NCBI GenBank assembly: GCA_001275005.1
Contig: JWZX01003308.1
Span: forward strand, 1 to 30,731
DNA length: 30,731 bases
Direction of reading: 5' to 3'
DNA from: Chrysochromulina tobinii
Taxonomy: Eukaryota; Haptophyta; Prymnesiales; Chrysochromulinaceae
The notes under the pieces were generated by a model. It ran no database searches, was not told where the DNA came from, and worked only from the letters and a program-made list of their open reading frames with translations. The translations under genes and the position numbers were made by a program. Below, piece by piece: positions 20,113-28,174 of the stretch (positions within the stretch are counted from its first letter, which is position 1; each line of letters begins with the position of its first letter).

Positions 20113-23100
20113 ATGGACCGGCGCTTCCGTGCCAACGGCAAGATTGACTATCTGGCCGACCCGCGCCTGTCCAAACTCACCTTTGCCAGCATCCAGAAGC
20201 ACATTGAGGCAACGTGCGTGAGCCGTGGCTTTCCGGCTGTGGAGCTCAAGAAGAAGCTCTTTGGGTGCGCCACCAAGTTCGCGCTTGTTTCCGTTGCGGA
20301 TGAGTTCAACGTGGAGCTCGAGACGCTGCTCAACGAGCTCGGTCCGATTAAGACCTTCACGCCTGTGATGCGGTCCATGAATGATGTGAAGTACATGGAG
20401 AAGCACGCGGCGGAGAAGGCGGAGCGCGAGCGGTCGAACGCCGCCAGTGCTCCCGCCGATGTCGCCGACACCTCCCACGCGCAGAGCCCGCCCCCTCGAC
20501 GCAAAGCAGCCCCAGCCAATGTGACCGACCTCGAGGGTGACCTCAAGTTCATGGACCGCAATTCGCGCATGATCGGCGCCTTTGGCCTCGACGTGATTGC
20601 TAAGATGGTGGGCATGAAGGTGCTGATCGTTGGCTGCAAGGGCATCGGCATCGAGGTGGCGAAGAACACGGTGCTCGCCGGCGTGCACACACTGACGATC
20701 TTCGACCCGGCGCCCACGAGCGTGCGTGACCTCGGCACCAACTTCTTCCTGACCGAGGCTGACGTGGGCAAGCCACGCGCCACCGTGTGCGCACCCCGCG
20801 TGGCCGAGCTCAATAGCAATGTGCTTGTGCAAGCCGCGGAGGGCGGCGAGCTGACCGAGGCGCTCGTCGCACAGCACACGATCGCCGTCTTCACGCGCGG
20901 AAGCCGCACGGAGCTCACGCGCTGGAACGAGTTCTGCCGCAGCCAGAAGCATCCGATCTCCTTCCTGTGCTGCTATGGCGGCGGCGCGTGGGGCGGGCTG
21001 TTCGTCGACCATGGCGACAGCTTCACGATCCGCGACGCCACCGGGCGCGCGCCGCTCATCAAGCTCGTCAAGAGCATCGAAGTCAAGGAGGACCACGTAC
21101 TCGTGCGCTACGACACGCCCGACGGCCAGCCTCCCGAGGGGCTGCCCGACGGCGGCCTTGTCGAGTTCGATGAAGTCAAGGGTCTCATCTCCGCCGGTGC
21201 GTGGGCCGAGGCGGGCAATCCGTCGGGAGGCTCGCTGAACAACGCGGGCCCGGTGCGCACGAGCCACGCGTCCGAGGATCCAGTCAAGACCTTCCGCATC
21301 AGCCTGCCCACAGACCTCAGCGGCCCTCCAACCGCGTGGATGGGGGGCGGGGTGATCACCGAGAAGAAGGAGGCCACGACCGTGCACTTCCGCTCGTTTG
21401 CCGAGTGCGTGCACAAGCCGGGCGGCGTGGTGATGGCGGGCGACGGCACGCAGGGCTTCCTGATGACTGACATGACCTTCTCGATGGTCGAGCTCCAGCT
21501 ACACGTCGCACAGCAGGGCGTGTTCGCCTTCGAGGAAGCCTCGGGGCGGTTGCCCAACATCAACGACGCGGCGGATGCCGCACAGGTAGTGGCGCTCGCA
21601 AAGCAGGACCCGCCTTGCATGCAAGTGCCCACCACAGCGCGGCGCCCTCCCTTCCCCACAGGTGGTGGTGCTCGCAAAGGAGTTCGAGGCGGCGACGGGT
21701 GTGCTCGGCGGCATGGGGCTCGAGGTGGACGAGAGCATCACCGCGCGCGTCGCCATGCACTGCCGCATCGAGCTGCAACCCATGTCCGCCTTCTGGGGCG
21801 GCGTGGTCGCGCAGGAGCTTGTCAAGGTGGCGGGCAAGTACGTGGGCTGAGTGCCTCGGATGGCCTCGGATGGCCTCGGATGGCCTCGGATGGCCTCGGA
21901 TGGCCTCTGATTGCCTCTGGAGTGCCTCTTGAACTGTCCTCATCAGCCTCCCTCCCTAATTAGGTACACACCCATCCAGCAGTTCTTGCACCTACAGTCC
22001 TTCGCGGCGCTGCCTGATACGGCGCCGTCGGCCGAGGATGCCGCGCCGCTTGGCTGCCGGTACGACGATATGATCGCTGTGTATGGCCGAGCTTTCCAGG
22101 AGCGGCTGGGCGAGCTCCGTGTCTTTATGGTTGGCTGCGGTGCGCTCGGCTGCGAGTTCATGAAGAACTTCGCCCTGCTCGGCGTGTGCTGTGGGCCGAC
22201 CGGCTCGCTCGTGGTGACTGATAACGACCGCATTGAGGTGTCAAACCTCAACCGCCAGGTACGCTGATTGTCGATGATTGCTACTGATGATTGCCACTGA
22301 TGATAATGACCGCATTGAGGTGTCGAACCTCAACCGCCAGGTACGCTGATGGTCACTGATTGCCACTGATGATTGCCACTGATGATCGATGATTGCCACT
22401 GATGGTCGATGATTGCCACTGATGATTGCACATGACATGGCCACTGATTGCCACTGATTGCCACCGACGAACCGATCCAAACTTGGCAGTTCCTCTTCCG
22501 CGAGGATAACGTGGGGAAGCCCAAGTCAGAGGCGGCCGCGGCGCGCGCACTCACGATGAACCCGAGCCTCAACATCGAGGCCAAGCAAGACCTGGTGGCC
22601 ACTACGACGGAGCACCTCTTCGATTCCGACTTTTGGAACGGCCTCGATCTCGTGTGCAATGCGCTCGACAACATGAAGGCGCGCCTGTACGTCGACGCGC
22701 AGTGCATCTTCTATGAGAAGCCACTGCTAGAATCGGGGACGATGGGGACGGGCGCGAACGTGGACATCGTCGTGCCGCACTTGACCCGCTCGTATGCCGA
22801 CGGCGGTGCGGCCGATGAGGGCGGCGGCGTGCCCATGTGCACGCTGCGCAACTTCCCGCACTTGATCGACCACTGTATCGAATGGGCTCGCGCAAAGTTC
22901 GAGGACCTCTTCGCCGACCCAGCCCAGAAGGCGGCCAAGGTGATTGCGTCTGATGACCTCTGATGACCTCGGATGCCCTCTGCCGACCTCTGCCGACCTC
23001 GGATGACCTCGGATGACCTCGGATGACCTCGGATGACCTCGGATGACCTCGGATGCCCTCTGACGACCTCGGATGACCTCGTATGACCTCGGATGACCTC

Positions 23101-25557
23101 GGATGACCTCGGATGACCACTGACGACCTCTGACGACCTCTGATCGCCTCTGATCGCCTCTGATCGCCACTGATCCCCTCCGAATTACGGTCCGGATTTG
23201 GCAGGTGCTCGAGGACGTCAATAGTTTCGTCAAGAAGACGCGCAGTGAGACGCTGCAGGCGACCGACGGACGCTCCTCCAAGATCTCCAAGGAGATTCCG
23301 AAGCTCAAGAAGCTCATCTCCACGCTCGAGATGGGCACCAAAGGCCCCACGATGAGTGATGCCGTCGCGCTGGCGTGGGCAGCCTTCCATGAGCTCTTCC
23401 GCGACATCCTTCTCGACCTAACCGAGCAGTTCCCGGACGGCTCCAAGGATAAGAAGGGAGAGCCTTTTTGGAGTGGGCACAAGCGCTTCCCCAAGGCCGC
23501 CCACTACGACGCGTCCAACCCGGAGCACGTCGCGTTCATGCTCGCCACGAGCAACCTGTTCGCGGCGATGCTCGGCATCCCGGGTAAGAAGCCCCCGTCA
23601 AGCCCGACGAGCAAGCTCCGACTTCAAATTGCATGCGTGTGCTCACCACGGCGCACCTCCCCCTTCCCCACAGGTAAGAAGCCCCCATCGGAGCTCAACC
23701 AGCCCGGCCCGATGCGCTGGCAGGCGCCGTACCGGTCCGCGGAGTGGCTCGCGGGGATGCTCGCCAAAATTGGCGGCCCGCCCGAGCGCGTCAAGGGTGC
23801 CGTCGAGATCGACGGCGAGGAGAAGAAAGAGGGCGCGGACGACATGGCCAGGGAGGAGGCCGAGCTCGAGCAGCTGCTCAAGCGCATCGCCGACATGGGC
23901 GCTGGGGCTAAGGGCCACTTCGAACCAGCGGACTTCGAAAAGGACGACGACGACAACTTCCACATCGACTTCATCACCGCGTGCTCGAATCTGCGTGCGG
24001 CCAACTACCACATACCGACGACGTCGCGCCACAAGTGCAAGATGATCGCCGGGCGCATCATCCCTGCGATTGCGACGACGACCGCCTCGGTCACTGGACT
24101 GGTGATGCTCGAGATGTTGAAGGTGCTCCAAAACAAGCCGACAGCGCAGCTGCGCAACGGCAACTACGACCTCGGATCGAACCAGTACATGTTGTTTGAG
24201 GCCGAGCCGCCTGCGCAGCTGGCGACCAAGGTGATGGCCTCTGCTTGCATGTGCTGGCCTGCGATTGCCTCGGATTGCCTCCCTCATCAGGTAAGGAGGA
24301 GGAGGAGCTGATTGCCTCTGATTGCCTCTGATTGCCTCTGATTGCTTCTGGTGTTTGAAGACGAGCGGCCCACGCAGCTGGTCACTTAAGGTGGACATAA
24401 GATGCTCACCTCGAGCCTCCTTTCGGCCTCCCTGATGGCCTCCCTCATTGCATGCTCTCTGAGTGCCTCCCTGATCGCCTCCCTGATGGCCTCCCTCATT
24501 GCAAGATCACCTCGAGGTCTCCTTCCCGGCATCACTGATCGCCTCCCTGATCGCCTCTGCTCGCAGGTGGAGATCACGATGCCCGACCCCAAGGATCACC
24601 CCGACGCGTACGATGCCAAGGGCAACCTCGTCGACATGTACAAGGACCCCGACATGATGCTCGGCTTTGCGGAGCGGGTGCGCTGCTTCCCAGACCCGGG
24701 ATGACCTCTGATGACCTCTGATGACCTCTGATGACCTCTGATGATCTCTGATGACCTCTGATGACCTCTGATGACCTCTGATGACCTCTGATGATCTCTG
24801 ATGACCTCTGATGGACCTCTGATGACCTCTGATGACCTCTGATGACCTCTGATGACCTCTGGTGACCTCTGGTGACCTCTGATGACCTCTGATGACCTCT
24901 GATGACGTCTGATTGTCTCATTCATCAGGTGCGCTGCTACCCAGACCCGCACACAAAGTACGACAAGATGTGGGTGGGCCCGGTGGCACCCACAGCGACG
25001 GTGCAGCAGCTGCGCGAGGCGATCGACGCGTGCTTTGCCGAGGCGGGGCTCAAGGCGGCGATGATCAACGGTCCGACGCAGCGGATCGAGTGCGAGAAGG
25101 ACGAACACAATGCATCGGGCATCAAGGCGGGCTCGCGATCGCTGTGGAATCCTCTCCTCTCGTCCACCAGGGCCAACCTTGAGAAGCCGTGGGGTGCGCT
25201 GCTCTGATGACCTCTGATGACGTCTGATGACCTCTGATGACGTCTGATGACATCTGATGATGTCTGATTACATATGATGACGCCTGATTGCCTTGCTCAT
25301 CAGGTCCGCTGCTCAAGGAGCTGACCACGCGCGACGAGATCAAGTGGCAGACCGTCGACGACCCCGTCGATGTGAGTGGCAAGCGGCTGTGTACTGACCT
25401 GACCATACAGCTACAGAACGACGACGGCGACGACGTGAAGACGCCCACCATCATCATCAAGCTCGCTCCGTTTGAGTTCGTCTCGTACAAGGAGCGCAAA
25501 GCGCGCGAGGTGACGCCGTGGCTCGAGAGCTTTGCCAAGAAGGTACGGCTGTCATAG
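20113..25557 (+). CDS. UBA1: Ubiquitin-activating enzyme E1, nine exons
   Basis: Exons: 20113-21585, 21662-21837, 21964-22258, 22490-22939, 23205-23583, 23674-24230, 24567-24677, 24929-25193, 25304-25557. The spliced length is 3,960 nt, an exact open frame of 1,319 residues. It adenylates ubiquitin with ATP and passes it to E2s through a cysteine thioester. Visible parts: a lineage-specific N-terminal extension (about 145 residues); inactive adenylation half ([15 protein letters not shown]); FCCH region; active half with [26 protein letters not shown] and, across intron 3, FLFRED; catalytic Cys at residue 765 in [10 protein letters not shown] (codon 22838-22840); second catalytic domain; YHIP and [14 protein letters not shown] of the adenylation core; then a divergent ubiquitin-fold domain ending [16 protein letters not shown]. 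Most E1s are about 1,050 residues. Exon joins in the C-terminal third are less certain than the rest. The frame may also continue past the apparent stop through another splice at about 25548. Confidence 0.9.
21586..21661 (+). other. E1 intron 1 (76 nt), introner-like
   Basis: Donor CAG|gtagtg, acceptor ccccacag|GTGGTG. The first 18 intron bases repeat the first 18 bases of the next exon with two differences. Its 3' half (from ttgcatgc to the acceptor) closely matches that of intron 5. Confidence 0.85.
21838..21963 (+). other. E1 intron 2 (126 nt) with 10-bp repeat array
   Basis: Donor AA|gtacgt, acceptor ttag|GTACAC; the join restores GKYTPIQQF. Bases about 21852-21930 are five to seven copies of GGATGGCCTC and the variant TGATTGCCTC. 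The intron start and the next exon both begin GTAC. Confidence 0.82.
22259..22489 (+). other. E1 intron 3 (231 nt) with a duplicated exon tail and 10-bp repeats
   Basis: Donor CAG|gtacgc, acceptor ttggcag|TTCCTC; the join restores NLNRQFLFRED. Bases 22303-22350 are a near-perfect copy of 22221-22268, the end of exon 3 plus its donor. The rest is TGATTGCCAC-type decamers. Confidence 0.85.
22940..23204 (+). other. E1 intron 4 (265 nt) with a long 10-bp repeat array
   Basis: Donor AAG|gtgatt, acceptor ttggcag|GTGCTC. Nearly the whole intron (about 22948-23175) is a tandem array of GGATGACCTC and close variants, about twenty copies. The join gives [13 protein letters not shown]. Confidence 0.85.
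23584..23673 (+). other. E1 intron 5 (90 nt, frame-neutral), introner-like
   Basis: Donor CCGG|gtaaga, acceptor ccccacag|GTAAGA. The first 16 bases of the intron repeat the first 16 of the next exon with one difference. It is a multiple of three and has no in-frame stop, so retention would add 30 residues. The 3' half is homologous to that of intron 1. Confidence 0.8.
24231..24566 (+). other. E1 intron 6 (336 nt), composite, with an internal AG|GTAAG point
   Basis: Donor AAG|gtgatg, acceptor ctcgcag|GTGGAG. It contains decamers of TGATTGCCTC type; an internal acceptor-donor juxtaposition, tcatcag|gtaagg, at 24290/24291; a diverged copy of the exon 6 tail at about 24351-24393 that now carries a TAA; and a CTCCCTGATGGC-type array at about 24415-24560. 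The motif TTGCATG, also found in introns 1 and 5, occurs at 24245 and 24448. Confidence 0.75.
24678..24928 (+). other. E1 intron 7 (251 nt) with the most regular 10-bp array
   Basis: Donor CGG|gtgcgc, acceptor tcatcag|GTGCGC. The first 21 intron bases equal the first 21 bases of exon 8 except one. Bases about 24700-24915 are about twenty copies of TGATGACCTC, nearly unbroken apart from one inserted base. Confidence 0.85.
25090..25170 (+). other. Candidate extra, frame-neutral intron (81 nt) inside exon 8
   Basis: A GT at 25090 and a good pyrimidine-rich acceptor (cctctcctctcgtccaccag) ending at 25170 enclose 81 bases without an in-frame stop. Removal would join TQRIE to ANLEKPWG in phase. 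The removed stretch is not E1-like. It may be a constitutive intron, a retained intron or real coding sequence. Confidence 0.4.
25194..25303 (+). other. E1 intron 8 (110 nt) with 10-bp repeats
   Basis: Donor GGG|gtgcgc, acceptor tcatcag|GTCCGC. The first 11 intron bases match the first 11 of exon 9 except one. Bases about 25204-25290 are TGATGACCTC and TGATGACGTC decamers. The join gives [11 protein letters not shown]. Confidence 0.82.
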
Positions 25558-25989
25558 GAGCCATGCATCAGTGGCATGGGAGCCACCGAGACTTTCTCTT
25601 GCGCTCGCCGGCTCCGATGATCCGATTCCATTAAAGGCCATCGGAGGCCATCCGATGATCTCCGAGGCCATCCGATGATCTCGATCTCTCGCATGGCTCC
25701 TCGATGAGCGGGCGGCGACGCCGTTGCGTCGGGGAATGTGAACAAATGTACGCGTGGTTCGCTTAGGCCGAGCGCGTCCACGAGGATGCCGCCATGAATT
25801 GACGGGCGAGATATGTGTGTACACGGTCTGAGGAGCGCGGCGCGAGCGGGCGTCGGGCTCTGCGGCGATCATACAATGGTGGGCAAAATTGAGTGAGAAG
25901 TGTGAAGTGTGAATTCACAGTCGCCCCGAATTTTCGCGGTGCGTCACCCTATCAGCGTGTAATCGTTCACCCTGACGGACCACTCGCGC
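25558..25989. other. Region between E1 and the LRR gene, with decayed repeats
   Basis: Bases about 25612-25685 hold imperfect GGCCATCCGATGATCTCC-type repeats resembling the intron decamers. Because the E1 frame ends 'AAG|gtacgg' just before this, part of the region could be a ninth intron leading to a small last exon that I cannot identify. No other gene is seen. Confidence 0.4.
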
Positions 25990-26949
25990 GTGCAAACACC
26001 AGATCTGCGAAAAGTGTGGTCAGGGCCGCTGCCGACCGACCCTCTCGAGCTTGCGCTTGAGTACAAGCTGGGCTTCGACGACGTGTCCGACCTGCAGGGA
26101 AAGTTGTGCTTTCTCTGCACAGATACAGCGGAGCGCGAGTTCAACGCGGAGGACGCCAAGGTGCTTGCGGATGCCATGATTGCGCAAGGGCCGTGCGAGG
26201 TGGAGTACATCTTCTTCCAGAACAGCAAGATCGGTGATCAGGGCCTGGAGGCGGTTGCCAAGGCCATGGCAGCCGGCGCCACACCCAAGCTGCTCACGAT
26301 GGATTTGTCGAACATTCTCGCGACCGATGCGGGCTTCATGCACTTGATCGGCGCGATTAAGCACTGCCCGAACTTGCGCGACCTCGTCTTCAAGCAGAAC
26401 TCGCTCACGGACGCAGCTTTCTCGGCACTGCACGAGGTGATCAAGCGCGGCGAGTGGCCTGCCATGGAGCGGCTCAACCTCGCAGGCACACAGTCTGAAC
26501 GACATACGATCAGCGACGCCTCCTTTGTCCCGTTTGGCCATGACCTCGCTGACGGCGTGATCAAGACGACTCGACTTGAGGAGATCGAGTTGAGTGATAC
26601 CGACATCAGCGACGCGGGATTGGCCTCAATCGCCCTCGCCATACAGCGAGGGCACTTGCGCAAGCTACGCTCGCTCTACATGCAAGCGTGCCGCATCACC
26701 GACGAGGGCGCGCGCGCGCTCGCCGATGCGCTGCGCGCGAACAAGCGCACCCAGCTCTTCGACATACGGCTGGGCTACCAAAACTCGCATGATGCGATGG
26801 CGCCGCGCGTCACTCCCGAGGGCGGAAAGGCTGCGATCGAGGCCGCTGGCGAGAGCCTCGGCCGTAGGGTTTTCTGCGTGCTGGACGCGCTCGAGGAGCA
26901 CAGTAGTAGGGAAGTCCAGGAGTCCCACGGACCAGGCGTCAATGGATAA
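25990..26949 (+). CDS. RI-type leucine-rich repeat protein, start unresolved
   Basis: The frame is open from 25963 after a TAA, but the first ATG is only at 26176, inside protein-like sequence. Protein-like composition begins by about 26031. The true start is therefore an upstream exon (an acceptor-like gtcag lies at about 26026-26030) or a non-ATG codon. From about residue 55 it consists of 28-residue RI-type LRRs: VEYIFFQNSKIGDQGLEAVAKAM, LLTMDLSNILATDAGF, LRDLVFKQNSLTDAAF, IELSDTDISDAGLASIALAI and SLYMQACRITDEGARALADAL. The repeats are irregular compared with the second LRR gene at 28175-29413. No effector domain, signal peptide or membrane segment is seen. It could be a cytosolic decoy or adaptor, or a fragment of an NLRC3-like architecture. 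The function is not recognisable. Confidence 0.75.
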   Translation: MQTPDLRKVWSGPLPTDPLELALEYKLGFDDVSDLQGKLCFLCTDTAEREFNAEDAKVLADAMIAQGPCEVEYIFFQNSKIGDQGLEAVAKAMAAGATPKLLTMDLSNILATDAGFMHLIGAIKHCPNLRDLVFKQNSLTDAAFSALHEVIKRGEWPAMERLNLAGTQSERHTISDASFVPFGHDLADGVIKTTRLEEIELSDTDISDAGLASIALAIQRGHLRKLRSLYMQACRITDEGARALADALRANKRTQLFDIRLGYQNSHDAMAPRVTPEGGKAAIEAAGESLGRRVFCVLDALEEHSSREVQESHGPGVNG

Positions 26950-27200
26950 TGCTTGATCTTCCTGGCGAGGGCATGTAGTGTACCACAGTAGTGTAAGAGA
27001 GGGTTTCTTCTCAGCCGAAGACCCATGCAAAGCGAATACCAAAGTGAAAAGCGTTGTAGAGGTGATTTCTGTCCGTGCCCCTCCGACCCACATTCCCCAC
27101 AAGAGAGTTCCTCGTGTCTTCGTCCCACGAGTCCGCAAGCGTTTTGAAGGTCGTTGGCCAGCGCGAGCGCGCGCGGTGGCTAGGCGCTAGCTGGTCTGCA
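26950..27200. other. Intergenic region upstream of the kinase-like gene
   Basis: About 250 bases with no recognised gene. The kinase-like frame is open from 27075, but the sequence before 27201 (Arg/Ser-rich, no ATG) is probably leader. Confidence 0.4.
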
Positions 27201-27791
27201 ATGGGCGGCGGCGCATCGAAGACAAAGCCCACTACCATCAGCGCTCCGGTGCAGGGTGGGCGCGACAACAGCACGTCGGTGCGGATTGTGCTCATCGTAG
27301 GTGGGCCCGGTGTAGACACGGCAAGCCAGTGCATGCGCCTTGCGGACAAGTTTGGCGGCGTCGCGCTCTGCACTAGCGCGCTCATGCGTGCCGAGCTCGA
27401 CTCACTGACAGACACGGGCTCGACGATTGCGGAGATGGTGCTGCAAGGCAAGGTTGTGCCCGCACACTTGACCATCAAAATGATAAGTGCGGCAACAGCA
27501 CAGCAGCCGGGCAAGACCTTTCTGCTCGAGGGCTTTCCGCGCACCTTGGACGCGCTCGGTCTCTTTGAGAAGACATTTGGCGCATGCCAGCGCGCTCTCG
27601 TGTTCGACCCGAGCGACGCCTCGACGCCGGAGGACCAGGCGCTCAGGCGGCAGCTCCGAGCTTACAAGGGACAGACCTTTCCGGTGGTATCGGCGCTCGA
27701 GCGGCGTGGACTCGTTCATAAGGTCAGTCCTCGGAGTAGCGATGCCGATGCGCTCTTCAAAGCTGCATGCAAGGCGTACTCAGATTCATAG
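27201..27791 (+). CDS. Adenylate/UMP-CMP kinase-like protein with degenerate P-loop and N-myristoylation-type start
   Basis: Starting at the ATG at 27201 gives 196 residues, the normal size of short NMP kinases, and places MGGGASK at the N-terminus, a good N-myristoylation signal (Gly2, Ser6). The NMP-kinase fold is clear: the first strand IVLIVGGPG, NMP-binding helix TSALMRAELDS, QGKVVPAHLTIKMI, EGFPRTLDALGLFE with the conserved GFPR, and C-terminal YKGQTFPVVSALERRGLVHKV. The P-loop reads GGPGVDTASQC where active enzymes have GGPGSGKGTQC, so the ATP-binding Gly-Lys pair is lost. The paired Arg-Asp-Asp of the lid is also not visible. The NMP side (LMR, GFPR) is kept. It is probably a membrane-anchored pseudokinase or nucleotide sensor; weak residual activity cannot be excluded. 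Confidence 0.82.
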   Translation: MGGGASKTKPTTISAPVQGGRDNSTSVRIVLIVGGPGVDTASQCMRLADKFGGVALCTSALMRAELDSLTDTGSTIAEMVLQGKVVPAHLTIKMISAATAQQPGKTFLLEGFPRTLDALGLFEKTFGACQRALVFDPSDASTPEDQALRRQLRAYKGQTFPVVSALERRGLVHKVSPRSSDADALFKAACKAYSDS

Positions 27792-28174
27792 ATGACGTCG
27801 CGCTCTCCGCCTCCCTCCACGGGCACGGCAGCCACTCCGGCAAAGCTGTGGCAAACCAATCAGAACGAGAATCACGGCAAGCTGTTGTGTCTACCGATTC
27901 GAACGTCGCGTTGGGGGGGTGTAAGGTAGAAAGCGCGATTAGCGGCATTACTAATAGCTCTTACGCGACGTTATGAAGCCTTCAAAATGCAAGGCCGCCG
28001 TGTCTCGTGAGGGCACAAAACTATAAGTCTATTTACGGTGCGTCTTCCGTCTACCGCGTCACCAACCGTCTACGTCTCTAGATAAGAGCGCGACTCGCTA
28101 ATACGTAATAGCCGCGATACTAGGATACTACCACAGTCCCCTACTACTACGCCGTTCGCGGCACGGCGGGTCTC
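27792..28174. other. Intergenic region between convergent genes
   Basis: About 380 bases, relatively A/T-rich, between the kinase-like gene and the 3' end of the second LRR gene. I see no gene, no repeat array and no clear structural RNA. Confidence 0.4.

Noticed and set aside
20020-21414. Reverse-strand 464-codon frame opposite E1 exon 1
   Set aside because: The forward frame is clearly E1; the reverse has no recognisable motif and His/Arg-rich shadow composition.
22946-24920. Tandem repeats considered as a CRISPR array
   Set aside because: Units are 10 bp with no unique spacers and lie inside introns of a eukaryotic gene.
22602-25108. Long reverse-strand open frames over the E1 introns (repeating [10 protein letters not shown])
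   Set aside because: They are the reverse reading of 10-bp intron repeats, which have no stops on that strand, and they run through well-supported E1 exons. They are artefacts of the repeat.
27792-28174. tRNA or structural RNA in the A/T-rich gap
   Set aside because: I could not fold a cloverleaf or see conserved tRNA arm sequences.
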